From Alopecurus myosuroides (Eukaryota > Streptophyta > Magnoliopsida > Poales > Poaceae): DNA of 64,000 nt. The position numbers and the translations under genes were made by a program. Within the stretch, counting starts at the first letter, position 1. Each line of letters starts with the position of its first letter. The stretch is taken from contig CM054059.1 of the NCBI GenBank assembly GCA_028641055.1, positions 109,938,263 through 110,002,262 on the forward strand, given 5' to 3'. Of the stretch, positions 11,616-23,781 are shown piece by piece. Below the pieces are notes generated by a model. It was not told where the DNA came from and did not search any database. It saw only the letters and a list, made by a program, of their open reading frames with translations.

Positions 11616-13004
11616 TGATGCATGTAAAATGCATACATGAACTTTGCATGTTATTACTTGTTTTTCCTACATATTAGCAACTTATATTCATGTTTTATAA
11701 TGATTTGGGGGATTTTCTAAACAATCCCCCTTCTTTTGGTTCTAATCCTGTTTTTCCAGAAAACATACTTTTTAGTGTTTCAGACTTTCCGGGAGCTTCG
11801 GGACTCCAAAAAGGGCAAGGCCAAAGAGCACGGTTCAGAATTTTCGAGACGAAGACCATGGGCCAAAGTAGAGGGCCAAAAGGCCAACCAGGTGGAAAAC
11901 AGGACCCTCCACGTGGACAGATTCCTTGGCTGCGTGAGAGGCCCCCTTTTTGCCCCCGTGGCTCCGATGCCGTCGATCATTCTTCTCCCGAGTGTCTCGT
12001 GACCTTAAAACGACTATATAAAGGGTCCCCTGGACTTTTCTAGGAGGAGGCGGCGCCGAGAGACGAAACCACGAAACAGAGAGACAGAAGGCTGCCACAG
12101 GAGAAGATCGGAGGGGGGAAATGCCACCGGGATCACCCCCGGAGGGCTCCACCCCCCTCCGGCGTGTTCATCATCAACATCTACAGCAAGATCAGCTCCA
12201 TCTCTCCACTGTAATCTCTTGGCAAACACGATGTATGATGCAATACTATATTCCCTTGATGTATTGTGTCTCCCCGTCTATGTTTGAGTAGTGAATTGTT
12301 CTTGGCAATGGTGAAATAGTTCGTTGATTGGTTGCATACAAGTTTGTTATCTTCTATGATTGTCTTTATGTACAATATATGAGTGCACGCATATGTTGGG
12401 GAATACATGTAAGGTGATCACCGGTAGCATAATGGAGTGGTGGTGACTTGGGAGTGACAGTAACCTGAGACCGAGCCACAAAGTTAAGTTATTGGGGGAT
12501 ATATATAGGGGACCTTAGAACGTAAGGCTATGGTGGGACTTTATGTCTTAATCAATCTTGTGCAGTCATTTACTTGGCCACATGATCCATCATAAGGGGT
12601 TGTAGATCATTTATACTTATTCATGGCTCCTTCCTAGAAGAAACAACTAAGACTAAAACATGTGCTTCACTAATTGTGACAATCACACGAACGAAACACC
12701 TATTGCTAGAGCACTTGCTCCCTTGAGATACTTGAGATATTTGCTGCTTGCTACTTGTGAAACTTTCTTAGAAACTTGCATTTTAAACTTGCTTCACTAG
12801 TTACTAGACAAACCACACTCCACGTCACTTGCTTTTAATTAGTTAGTTCCTTTTAGTCAAACTTATTGCTTTGCATAAACAGCCATATAAGAGGGTTATA
12901 GGGCTTTAGAGAATAGATAGCTTACCTTCAGCTCCTCGTGGGTTCGACACTCAAATACTTATCGAAAAGTACTACAATTGATCTCCTGCACTTGGGAGTC
13001 ATCA
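11616..13004 (+). repeat. 3' LTR of the non-autonomous Gypsy
   Basis: Starts TGATGCATG and ends GTCATCA, followed directly by the target duplication ACAAG (13005-13009). A short deletion relative to the 5' LTR is visible near 12612, with scattered substitutions. TATA box TATATAAAG at 12015-12023. Confidence 0.95.
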
Positions 13005-13009
13005 ACAAG
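13005..13009. repeat. Target site duplication ACAAG (right)
   Basis: Matches 6146-6150. Confidence 0.9.
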
Positions 13010-13690
13010 TCGAGAAGAAAAAGCTCGCTTCACTCGAATATTACAAAAACAGTGGCACTCGCCGCTTTTTAAGATGGTGGAATAGGACTCGTCAGTCCTT
13101 AGAAATATAATCGTGAGTGCACATCCTCTCCAATAAAAATCGCGACTCCGATGTATAAACTCATCGCGCATCATTCTCAAACCTCGGGTCGTTTATCCAT
13201 CGCGGCACGCCTGGATGTCGCATTCTATGGATGCGAAGGTAAGACCCAAGGATCCTTCTTTTTGGCCCGGAATCACACTCATGCTGCGTCCACCGGTAAT
13301 TTTCCGTGCCAGCAGCATGATGAAAAATCCTGGTGGACGCGCCAGGTACCCCTTTTTAAATGTTAAGTTTGACTCTATAAGTCCTCCACGGCTCGAGTCG
13401 CAATGATCACCTATCCGGATTCAAACCGGGGGACTCGAGCCTATGTAAGCCAGAACTGCTTTTGCCCAAGTGCAATTAATTGGTCTTGATCCATCGAGTG
13501 CACCAAGGGACTAAGCCGCATCCTTCTGCAAAAATCTAATATACAACATACTCATCAGCTCGATACTCGAGTCTTTTCCACGCGAGATTTATACATCATT
13601 CAAAAAGTTTAGGCTGCTCAACCGTTAGAACCCAAACAAGTTTTGAGTGCTTACCTGACTCTTCATAGTCGAATAAGCACTCGAGGGCTA
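13010..13690 (+). mobile_element. 3' non-coding internal region of Tat-like Gypsy no. 1
   Basis: Continuation of 5392-6150 after the insertion. Non-coding sequence ends in CACTCGAGGGCTAC, a purine-rich tract immediately before the LTR. No open frame is credible here. In Tat-type elements the region between the antisense gene and the 3' LTR is typically long and untranslated, which fits. Confidence 0.6.
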
Positions 13691-14181
13691 CTGACATGGG
13701 GATACTTCCCGAGTCCCCCTAACGGACCTATCTGGTCTACGCAAGGCGCAAAGGCCCAATGCAAGGAGCTACCCAAACCTTCCACAAAGCGCAACTGCGC
13801 CCCACTCGCAAGACTTGTGGGTCAAGGAGTGGGAGATCAACCCACTAGGATTACGGTTTATAAACCTACCCGGGTAAGGATTCGAGACCCAACCTCCTAT
13901 ATAAAGGCTGGGAGAACCACCCGGGGATGCATCTAATTATAGTTAGCACCATAGGTGCTACCTCTTTCGAGATCCAATCTCTCCAATAGGGAACCCGCCA
14001 TTGTAATCACACATCAATACAATCCAGACAAGCAGGAGTAAGGGTTTTACCTTTTCGAGGGCCCCGAACCTGGGTAAATCATGTCCCCTGTTAACCGTTG
14101 ATTCTACCAACGCCTACTAGTTTCCTATTCTCGAACTCCCATCATGCCATCTGGGGGATTTGTCGATATGGGTAACCTACA
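13691..14181 (+). repeat. 3' LTR of Tat-like Gypsy no. 1
   Basis: Starts TGACATGGGG just after the purine-rich tract. It contains a TATA box (TATATAAAG, 13898-13906) and then an LTR-like R/U5 with repeated AATACAATC-type motifs. The right end is uncertain: CTACA at 14181 is the best candidate, and an end near 14147 is possible. The 97-codon frame at 13643 is incidental. Confidence 0.6.
13898..13906 (+). promoter_or_regulatory. TATA box in Tat-like 3' LTR
   Basis: TATATAAAG in a C-rich setting about 200 bases into the LTR, with a plausible transcript start about 30 bases downstream. Confidence 0.6.
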
Positions 14182-17100
14182 CCGGTCGGGACATCACCGT
14201 TGTCGCCATCCTCCTCGCCGTGACTCGTCGCGCCGCGTTGTGCTTCCCACTGAGCTCGGGGACCACCGGAGCGCCTCCGTTGTCGTTTTCCCGAGCACAA
14301 AGCCGCCGCGTTAACATTTTCGGCGACCCCAAACCCTAACCGATGGTGATCCCCCTCCTCTCTTTTCCTGTTCCTTAGATCTAGATCGCATGATTGTTTT
14401 TGAATCTGAAGCGGTAGGCAATCCAGGCCACCAGATCTGGATCTAGCGGTCCAGATCCATCCACTTAACCACGTTAGCGCCTAGTCAGCGTGTCCAGTCA
14501 GCATCTGCGACCAATCACAGGGAGCCACGTGGCCAACCCCTTTTCTGTAATTTTTTCCCGAATAGAATTAAAATAGAAGTTTTGCAGAAAAGCCCCTACA
14601 TCTTAGAGCCTTCATGACTTTTGATCCAGAAGCCCAAATTTAGCAAACTTGGATATTTTGAAAAGCCCTTGACATGTAGAATTTTTTAGCACTGTCCAAA
14701 TTCAACTTTGAATATTTCAAATTTGTCCAAATTCAAATGAGCCATTTGGATGAATTTTGACATAATTCCAATTCTACAAATCCAAAAATTGCAAATAAAA
14801 TATCTTTGGAAACCTTAGGATGTGTACTTCCATATCCCCTGTCCCAAAATAATATTTGAACAAATTAAAATTGATATTATATTTAAGTTGGCCATTTGAG
14901 TAGTTTTGACTTAGAATAAATTCCATAATGTTCCCCAATATAATTCCTTTAGCAATTTTGCTCCATTTAGTGACCTTGGACCAGAGAAAAGGTCACCGGA
15001 GACTTTGGTGACCCTTGAGCCCTCTTCCATATATTTTTTGCCAAGTTCCCTTCTTACTCTTAACCACTTAGAGATTTGAGTAGTGTTAATAAAAACCTAT
15101 TAGAAGAGACTATGGTGTGATCACTTTAATCAAGACCAACACCCAAATTGTGTTAGCCAAATAATTTAGTAATATGTGGAGCTGAGGAGTAAGCCAAGAA
15201 GACCCCGAGAATCAAGAACACATCAAGAATAAAGTCACCCCATGAAGAAGGATCCCTACATCATCAAGCAAGAATTGTGGACTACATCATCAAGAACTGA
15301 AGAATCCCTTAGAAGATTGAATAATATGGAAGAACACAACTCAAAAACTCTTTCAGAAAAATCCATAAGTGTGAACTTGTTAAGAACACCTAGTAGCCAA
15401 AACCTCTTAGTGGATTCTAGTAAACCTGGTTTGCTTCTAAAACACTTAAGCCAAGCCATGAAGTTTTACAAAAAGCAATGGAGTCACCACACTAAGGAGG
15501 AAGTTACATGGGATCCTGAAGATGATCTTCAAGAAGACCAACAATGTGAAGTCTTGGAGTAACCATACGACGTATTCAAGTATATTGATATCAAGTTTGT
15601 TTTTGTCTAACCATTTGACCCTAAAAAACTTTTCCTTCGCCAATTCAAGTTGGAATTATTCCAAAGTTGGTCTTGACCAACCTTAGCAAACCTAAAAGCT
15701 CATCACCATATCTTCCTTGGCCTTGGATTGGTGAGTGAACCAATACCTACCATGAGAAACCAACCTTATTTCATTCACTCATTTTGCATATTGAGTGATG
15801 TGATAATACTTGTCCTATCCGAGTGAACTCTTGGAACTTCCTCGACAAGTATGGCCATGCTAGTGTGAGTTCATCAAACCCAAGTCTTGACCAACCAATG
15901 TCCCTATTGGAAAACCTTTAACCCAATCGCAATATTTTCCTTAGTAAACTAAATTATTGTGATAGACCTCATCTTTGCCTTGACCCATTTATGACAAAAC
16001 CCTTTGAATAAGTTTGTTGATTGTTATACTTTGTTTCCTTGGCTGTTGTGAAAGTTGTTTATTGTTATTTTTTTGACTTGTTTAGATTGTGCGAAGAGAA
16101 ACGATATTTTGTGAAGAGAGTGTGATTTATTCACCAACCTTCAACAAGGCAAGTGACACATCATACAAGACCTATTATTTTATATATGCATTGGTGCTTT
16201 TCAATAGCATAGGTGATAGGAAGTTTTACGAAGTTATATGCTATGCTATTATCCTAAGTAGTGTGTATCCAACCTTTTATGCCCTTATAGTGTAGAAGAC
16301 ATTGAACTTAGTAAAATTTATTAACTATGCTCCCCAAATGTTTTATTTAGATGGTAAGGATAAAACTACTGAGTTTAATGAACCACCTGGGTGGATTGGT
16401 TGTTTTGGCTGTTGAAAGTTGAGTGTTGCATCAGGAACCTTTTCAAAGGGTTATTTCACTTGAGGTAGTCACTTGAGGGTTACCACCCAGGAATAAAGAG
16501 ACTAATATGTCCTTCTAAGTTTTAATGCTACAATGCAGCCTTTTGACATATGGGCTCTGTCTTGATTGATTAAGTTGCTAGGATTCAGCCTAGTCTTGAC
16601 AAGCAGATGTAGGGGGATTGTAGGTTTGGAACGGGTCTTGCCAGTGGGTTGAATCCTTGCTTATGAAATATCTCGTATCAATATTATCCTTTCCTTAACA
16701 CAATCTGAGTGTATAGGATGTTTGGGCTGATTTTAGACCCAAGGTGAAAGTGGACAAACTCTGCAGAGTCAACAAACTAAGATCTTAGCCGTGTCCTCGG
16801 TTACAGACAACTATGAGCAAATGGACAAGGAATGACGGAAGAATCTCATCATCTCTTTTTCATAATAAAATTTGGTGGTTGAATACGGGAAGAAATATGG
16901 AGAAGTGGTGATGTTAACCAAGTAGCACAGGAAACCCACTCTAGTGGTGATGCTTACCAGCAAGGTGACACATGAAATCAACAATTCCATGATTTTTTTT
17001 TGTTGATGCAATATAAACAAGGTTGCACAGGAACTCCACAACTTTTGTAGTTGATATAACACTTGTGGTGATTCTTACCAATAAGGTAGCAAAAGAAATC

Positions 17101-17610
17101 CACATTGTTCTTATCTAAAGGATAAAATGCTTTTATGAAAAATTATAGGACAAAACTGGCTTTCTGCAATTAGCCAAGCTCCACCAAGCCAAATACTCGT
17201 GTAGTTATAGTCTTGCCATTTTATATCCACCACAGTGTTACTTGCCAATACATTAAATTGTATTGACCCCTTATGGCTGCATATTCCATCCTGCAGATAA
17301 ATCTGAAGACGAGTGAGGATTTCGTTTAGGATCTCGAATCTACCGCCAACATGTTTTGCCTATTGCACATGAAGAAGATGAGGCTCAATGTTGTACTATG
17401 TTTTACGCTGTAATACATTTTTATCCTGCTAGTCTTCTAAGACTATGCAAGTTGTAATGTTATTTTTGTAAAGAATGGATCATGCGATGTAATAGATTTT
17501 GACGCATTTGCATGATATTTCATTTTGTATTGTGGTGTTAGCATTTGATCTAGGGACTAGCACAATAACGCAGATGTTTCTTACATTATTTAAAATCTGG
17601 GAACACTACA
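14182..17610 (+). mobile_element. Old long-LTR remnant, Tekay-like, plus strand
   Basis: A 3.4 kb block starts with GC-rich leader-like sequence, becomes AT-rich, and ends GGGAACACTACA. Its last 450 bases parallel the end of the solo LTR at 32988-37569 in order: CTTGCCAATAC, then TTGTATTGACC, TGGCTGCATATTC, and ATCCTGCAG followed by TGAAGACGAG, against CTTGCCAGTAC, CCGTACTGACC, TGGCTGCATATTC, and CATTGCAG followed by TGAAGTCTGACG. I infer a diverged chromovirus LTR in plus orientation, cut at its left end by or against the Tat LTR. It carries a pol-derived scrap at 15458-15562. Confidence 0.5.
15242..15562 (+). pseudogene. Chromovirus pol C-terminus remnant inside LTR-like DNA
   Basis: The 106-codon frame starts MKKDPYII and has no recognisable features in its first 72 residues. 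From residue 73 it reads MKFYKKQWSHHTKEEVTW and then DPEDDLQED. This matches the end of the chromovirus pol at 30634-32987 ([18 protein letters not shown], then ETEEDLRKK). That stretch is the C-terminal part of the integrase chromodomain region, which tethers integration to chromatin. The remainder of pol is absent on either side, so this is a captured or residual piece, not a gene. Whether it is transcribed cannot be told. Confidence 0.6.
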
Positions 17611-18105
17611 GGTAGACACACTCCATATGGCCAAGTCCTTGGACCTTTTGCAAGGTTCTTACAGGAGACTGGTATAGTAGCCCAGTATTCAATGACGAGC
17701 GGTCCTGAACAAAATGGTGTAGCTGAAAGGCGTAAACGTACTCTTATAGATATGGTGTGTATCATGATGAGTTATTCCACTTTTCCATTGGGATTATAGA
17801 TGGAGGCACTTAAAACCGCCATTCACATTCTCAATATATAGAGTTCCAAGCAAGTCGATGGCCAAAACACCGTACGAATTGTGGACAGGAAGAGTGCCAT
17901 CTCTACAACACTTAAGGGTGTGGGGGAGCCTAGCTGAGGCCAAAGTGTTTAATCAAAAATTGCAAAGTTAGATACCAAAACAGTCAGTTGCCACTTCATT
18001 GGCTATCCTAATAGATCAAAAGTTTTCGTTTCTACCGTCCAGACAGATACACAAAGTTTGTAGAAACAAGACATGCGGTCTTCTTAGAGGGCGAAATGAT
18101 GAGGA
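17611..18105 (+). pseudogene. Copia integrase fragment, dead
   Basis: Translating from 17611 gives GRHTPYGQVLGPFARF, then SGPEQNGVAERR. This is the region just before and including the catalytic Glu of a Copia integrase core (the E of NGVAERR). It continues through MMSYSTFPLG and a TAG near 17798. Further downstream pieces corresponding to KTPYELW, HLRVWG, CHFIGYP and RHAVFL can be followed in shifting frames to about 18090. No LTR or upstream catalytic Asp residues are present. It is an isolated plus-strand scrap between two unrelated LTR pieces. Confidence 0.75.
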
Positions 18106-19544
18106 GGATTCTAGACAAGACAATCAAATTACTTTGCCAACGAAGCAGTGAGGTCCTCAATCTCACTTGTTTTGCTGAAACAAAGGATTAGACGTATAAT
18201 GTGGAAAGTAGTACTTGTTTGCAGTAGATAAAAGAGAATAGTAATTTTAGTCGTAAAACAGTGGCTGCAGTGGTTGTATTATCAGTGTAAAGAAATGGAC
18301 CGGGGTCCACATTTCACTAGAGGTGTCTCTCCAAAACAGATAGATAACATGTTGGGTAAACAAATTACAGTTGGGAAATTGACAGATATAAAGGTTGCAC
18401 CGTACTGCATATGCATGACATGATGATTACTATGTGATTCATGCGGACATTACAACAAGATACATAGATCGTTTTCCAACTACATATATGACTAATAATC
18501 CACCCTCGGAGTGTCATCCGAGCAAACCTTGGGTATTAAGTTGCAAGCAACAGATAATCAATTAAGCAAAGTGTGTAATGTAAACAATAAAATTATCCTT
18601 AGAAAAAGCATTTTTGTTTTCTCCCTAATGGCAACAACACATCCCCCACCCGTTACATTTCTATCACTCGAGCGTGAGTAAAAGGGAGGCATGAACCCAC
18701 TATCGAGCATAAATACTCCCTCTTGGAGTTACAAGCTTCAACTTGGCCAGAGCATCTACTAGTAACAGAGAGCATGAAAGATCATAAATAACATACACAT
18801 GAAAGAACATGCTAGATTGATAATCATTGGACATAGCATTCAATATTCATCAGATACCATCAAACACAACATGTAGCGTTACAATAAGATTATCTTGATC
18901 ATGTTAGGAAGCTCACAAGATCTAAACATGAGGCATAAAAAGGAGAGAACAACCATCTAGCTATTGCTATGGATCTGTAGTCCAGGGATGAACTACTCAC
19001 GCATCACTCCGGAGGCAGGCATGGTGATGAAGAGCCCTCCGGTGATGATTCCCCCTCCCGATAGGGTGCCGAGGAGAGCTCCAGAACCCTCCTGAACTAG
19101 GGTTGATGATGACGGCGGCTACATATGTTTTTGGTGGAAAAGGCTTGGGTCTTTAGGTTTCCCCGATGAAGAAGTATAAATAGGCAAAAGGGCAACATCG
19201 GTGGGTGGCATGGGGGCCCACACCACCAGCTAGCACGGCCAGGGGGCGCGCCGCCCTATGGTGCGGGGCCCCTGAGGCCCCCTCCGGGTCTCCTCCAGAC
19301 TCCGTGTACGTGACGGCTTTCAAAGACTATAGGATTTTTTTTCGTCCAATTCCGAGAATATTTCCAGGACAACTTTTCTAAAACCAAAAACATAAGAAAA
19401 CAAGAACTGGCTCTATGGCATCTTGTCAATAGGTTAGTCTCGGAAAATCCATAAAAATGACATAAAGTGTATAAGAAACATGTAGCATATGGCATGAAAA
19501 CAGCATGGAACATGAGAAATTATAGATACATTTGAGACGTATCA
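18106..19544 (-). repeat. Athila-type LTR (Sumana/WHAM-like), minus strand, 3' truncated
   Basis: On the minus strand it starts TGATACGTCTCAAATG at 19544. It contains a GC-rich promoter block (about 19190-19300), then a long AT-rich body. It ends near 18106 with text resembling the last part of this LTR type, joined to the Copia fragment. It differs clearly from the Sabrina-like LTR at 24814-26146/46058-46238 even though it stands in the place of that element's 3' LTR. The family name is recalled. Exact left end uncertain by tens of bases. Confidence 0.6.
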
Positions 19545-20036
19545 CACTCCAATGTTTGCGATGGTGGCGCGAGGGTACACATGCGGGTCTTCTTCTACAT
19601 CTCCTTCAACTCCACTCTCGATCTCCTCCTCCAGCTTCGGGTCTTGGAGATCATCTTCCATCGGTCCCTTCCCCTTGTTGTTGTTGTCGGAGACCATGGT
19701 GCCTCTAAAAATGAAAACAAATCCTGACAGAAACAGATCGAAATGAAAACACGACAAGAAAATGATATACGAGCCTCAGGCGATCCGGGGGATTATATAG
19801 CAAAAATCTACGTAACAAAAGGAAGGTGCAGGGCGAAAACGGGTCGGAGACAGGCTCCGAGGCGCCCACACCATATGGTGGCGCGGCCAGGGGTGGGCCC
19901 GCGCCACCAGGTGGTGTGGTGCCCTCGGGCACCAACTCCTACCATTTTTCGGCTCATTATTTTTCATATTTTCCATAAACAACAAAAATATAAGTTGGAA
20001 AGTAATACGCGAACCTTTTCTTAACAGAACTGTTAC
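19545..20036 (-). other. Post-pol region of the Sabrina-like element
   Basis: Between the pol end and the LTR. It contains a GC-rich block (about 19825-19930) resembling the promoter block of the Sabrina-like LTR (about 25990-26070), including CACCAGGTGGTGTG. It also holds a minus-strand frame of up to 71 codons (19542-19757) reading MVSDNNNKGKGPMEDD, whose stop codon coincides with the LTR start. This is the env position in Athila elements, but I see no env features. Confidence 0.4.
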
Positions 20037-21332
20037 CTATTCGAAAACGGACTCTGCAGTTTCTGGAATCTTCTCTTTAATAAACTTCTCTGGAGTCACC
20101 ACTTGAATAGTATCAACATCTTCATCATAAGAATCTCCGGAAATATAATGTTTGATTATTTTCCCATTCACCACTTGTGTAGTGTTATCTTTAAGGGAAG
20201 CAATTTTGATTGCACCCGAATGATACACTTCTTTGATAACGTAAGGTCCTTCCAATCTTGAGAGTAATTTTCCTGCAAAAGATCTGAGATCAGACCTATA
20301 CAAAATAAATTTCGCACCAAATGAACTCTCTCTTAAGAATTCTCCTATCATGCCATTGTTTAACTTCCTCTTTAAAGAGTCTAGCATTTTCATAGGCTTC
20401 ACTTCTCCACTCATCTAAAGAACTCAAATCAAGCATTCTTTTCTTACCGACAAGTTTAAAATCTCTATTTAGTTCTCTCACTGCCCAATAAGCTCTGTGT
20501 TGTAGTTCTAAAGGCAAGTGACAAGATTTTCCATAAACCATTTTATAAGGAGACATACCCATAGGATTTTTATAAGCAGTTCTATAAGCCCATAAAGCAT
20601 CATTTAACTTATCAGACCAATTTTTCCTGGATTTATTAACAATCTTTTGCAAGATAGATTTAATTTCTCTATTTGATAATTCTACTTTCCCACTTGTTTG
20701 AGGATGATAAGCTGAAGCAATTATATGATTAACATCATATTTAACAAGGGTTTTTCTAAAACTACCATGAATAAAGTGAGAACCTCCATCAGTCATAAGA
20801 TATCTAGGCACACCAAACCTAGGGAAAATCACATCTTTAAGCATTTTTAACGAGGTTTCACCATCAACACTCTTTGTAGGTATAGCTTCTACCCTTTAGT
20901 AACATAATCTACAACAACAAGAATATGAATATAACCATTCAAAGGAGGAAACAGACCCATAAAGTCAAACCCCCAACAATAAAAAGGTTCAATAACAAGA
21001 GAATAACTCATAGGCATTTCATTACGTCTAGAAATATTACCAACTCTTTGACATTCATCACAAGATAAAACAAACTTTCGTGCATCTTTAAAGAGGGTAG
21101 GCCGATAGAAACTTGATTGTAGAACCTTTTGTGCGGTTCTATCTCCAACGTGATGTCCTCCATAAGCACTACCATGAAACTTTCTCAATATTTCTCGTTG
21201 TTCATGTTCTGGAACACATCTTTGCATAATACCATATACTCGTTCTTTATATAAGTGTGGGTCATCCCAAAAATAATGCCTCAAATCATAAAAGAATTTC
21301 CTTCTTTGTTGAGTTGTCAATGTTGGAGGCAA
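20037..21332 (-). pseudogene. Integrase of the Sabrina-like Athila element
   Basis: Three minus-strand pieces cover the integrase. 20889-21332 has the zinc-binding region (GHH then CDECQR) and the first catalytic Asp in WGFDFMG. 20296-20844 has the second Asp in TDGGSHF and the Glu in SGKVELSN, so all three catalytic acidic residues survive. 20037-20414 is the C-terminal tail (RLEGPYVIKEV), typical of the DNA-binding end of Gypsy integrases. A stop near 20890 and a frameshift near 20400 break it. It would catalyse insertion of the element's cDNA. No chromodomain is seen, as expected for Athila. Confidence 0.85.
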
Positions 21333-21563
21333 ATACTTGGAAACAATAAAGTTAGCATAATCTGCATATCAAGGACTATCTTGGGAGTTTACTTTTATTG
21401 CAGCCAGCTGTTCATTTAGAAAACTATCATTAACAGTAATAGGGTAATAAGCAATGTTTTCCAATCTAGACAAGTTATCAGCAACAGGATTTTCAGCACC
21501 CTTCCTATCCACAATATGCAAATAAAACTCTTGTAAAACAGCACCCATCTAATAAGCCTAGGC
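21333..21563 (-). pseudogene. RNase H to integrase linker, decayed
   Basis: Connects the RNase H end to the integrase zinc region. Stops and a frameshift are present and no motif is clear. Confidence 0.5.
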
Positions 21564-22542
21564 TTAACATCTTTTTTTCATAAGGTATCTAATGGTAGCA
21601 TGATCAGTGTGAATAGTAACTTTTGAATCAACAATATAAGGTCTAAACTTATCACAAGCAAAAACTACAACTAAGAACTCCTTTTTAGTGGTAGCATAAT
21701 TCTTTTGGGCAGCATCATGAGTCTTACTAGCATAATGAATACCATTCAATTTTTTATCTACTTGTTGTCCAAGAACAACACCTACAGTAAAATCACTAGC
21801 ATCACACGTAATTTCAAAAGGAAAATTCCAATCCGGTGGTTGAACATTAGGAGCAGTAGTTAAAGCCTTATTTAAAGTTTCAAAAGCTTCCTTACAATCA
21901 TCATAAAAAAAAGGTACGTCTTTTTGAAGAAGATTAGTAAGAGGCTTTGATATTTTAGAGAAATCTTTAATAAACCTCCTATAAAAACCAGAATGACCAA
22001 GAACACTACGAGTACCTTTAACATCCCTGGGATAGGGCATTTTCTCTATTGCTTCCACTTTAGCTCTATCAACTTCAATACCTCTTTCAGAAATTTTATG
22101 CCCAAGAACAATTCCTTCATTCACCATAAAGGGGCACTTCTCCCAATTAAGAACAAGATTAGTTTCCTCCCATCTCTGTAAAACTTTATCAAGGTTGTGC
22201 AAGCAGTTATCAAAAGAAGTTCCATAGATTGAGAAATCATCCATGAATACTTCCACAATTTCTTCACAAAAACAATGAAAAATAGCAGACAACTAAAGGC
22301 ATAGCAGGACCATTACACAAACCAAAAGGCATGTGTCTATAAGCATAAGTTCCATAAGGACAAGTAAAGGTTGTTTTCTCTTGATCTTGTCTCTTAATAG
22401 CAATTTTAGAAAACCCAGAATAACCATCAAGAAAGCAAAAAAGAGTTTTATTAGACAACCTCTCTAACATTTGATCAATAAAAGGTAAAGGAGAATGATC
22501 TTTCTTAGTAACTTTGTTAACATTCCTAAAATCAATGCACAT
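21564..22542 (-). pseudogene. Reverse transcriptase/RNase H of the Sabrina-like element
   Basis: 22264-22542 carries the RT fingers/palm start (CIDFRNVNKVTKKDH, then FCFLDGYSGFSKI and YRHMPFGLCN). After a frameshift, 21564-22292 carries the catalytic FMDDFSIYG, then LGHKIS, GFYRRFIKDFSKI and RNase H motifs (FEITCDASD, NYATTKKEFL, HTDHATIRYL). The DD pair and the RNase H first Asp are intact. The frameshift between YRHMPFGLCN and the FMDD half inactivates the product. The sequence before 22542 (to about 22930) continues the N-terminal RT in broken frames. Copies viral-type RNA into DNA in the cytoplasmic particle. Confidence 0.85.
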
Positions 22543-22935
22543 TCTATAACCAACTATTACTCTTTAAGAAATAAGCTCATCATTTTTGTTTGGCACAACA
22601 GTCATTCCTCCTTTCTTAGGGACACAATGCACATGGCTTACCCATCTACTATCATCAATAGGATAAATAATACCAACATCAAGGAGTTTTTATACCTCAT
22701 TTCTTACCACTTCCTTCATCTTAAGAATTAAACAGCGTTGATGTTCAACTACTGGCTTTGCATCAGGTTCTATATTAATAGCATGCTCACATATAGTAGG
22801 GGAAATCTCTTTAAAATCATCAAGAGTATATCTAATAGCCCCACGGTGTTTCTTCAATATTTCCAATAACCTTTCCTCTTCTTTATCTAAAAGTTTAGAA
22901 CTAATAATAACGGGATATGTCTTCTTATCATCAAT

Positions 22936-23781
22936 CTAAGCATATTTAAGATCACCAGGTAAAGGTTTTAAATCAAAAACAACATCCTCCTTGGGTGGTA
23001 ATATGGTACCCAAGTCTTCCACAGATAAATTATGTTTCAGCATCACTAGTTGACGAAGAAAAATATCGTCAATCTTGTTTATTTCTTCCATAAATACCTC
23101 ACTTCCGTGGTCCTCCATGTATTGCTGCAAAGAATTTTTAGGAGCAAGAGAAATAGAGGCAATTTCTACAACTCTAAAATCTTCATTAGGCAATTCAGTT
23201 TCATAAGGAGCTCTAGCAAATTTAGAAAAATTAAATTCATAAGATTTTCCATCAAATTTATTCAAAATGTTCTCCTTCTTACAATCTATAACAGCACCAC
23301 AAGTGTTCAAGAAAGGTGTAACAAAAATGATAGGACAAGTTTTACTACCAGATGTACCTAGTACTAGAAAATCAGCAGGATATTTAGTTTTACCACATAA
23401 AACTTCTACACCTCTAACAATACCAATCAGAAAGATAGTTTATCTATTAGCAAGATGAATAACCACATCAACATCCTTAAGTTCACAAGAACCAATTTCA
23501 TGCATGATTTCTTTATAAAGCTCATAAGGAATAGCACTAGAACTTGCACCAATATCACACAAACCATAGTAGCAATGATAACCTATTCTAACAGAAAGCA
23601 CAGGAACACTAGTTTTCTTAGATCTACAAGGATGTGAAACAATATTAGAATCATCCTCACAGAAGATAATGTGTCCATCCTCTACATTTTCAGAGACGAG
23701 GTCTTTTACTATTGGTACTGTAGGTTCAACAGTTATTTGTTCATCGGGTTCTATAGATTTCTTTGTACTTTTGTTAACCAC
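22936..23781 (-). pseudogene. Protease and spacer of the Sabrina-like element
   Basis: 23440-23781 contains CYYGLCDIGASSSAIP, the D-x-G-A/S active site of a retroviral-type aspartic protease, followed by ELYKEI. 22936-23310 is the linker to RT (FDGKSYEFNFSKF, ISLAPKNSLQQY). A break near 23440 separates them. Function in the intact element: processing of the Gag-Pol polyprotein. Confidence 0.75.

Larger units (their letters stand above)
6151..13004 (+). mobile_element. Complete non-autonomous Gypsy-type LTR retrotransposon (6.85 kb)
   Basis: Two near-identical LTRs (1391 and 1389 bp), a primer binding site, a polypurine tract and a perfect 5-bp target duplication (ACAAG) are all present. There is no gag, protease, RT or integrase: the 4.07 kb internal region holds one 255-codon ORF of unknown function (7644-8411) and about 3.2 kb of AT-rich non-coding sequence. 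It must be moved by proteins of another element. The primer type and the polypurine motif suggest a Gypsy (Athila-like) partner; this is inference. LTR differences are few, so insertion is fairly recent. Confidence 0.9.
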
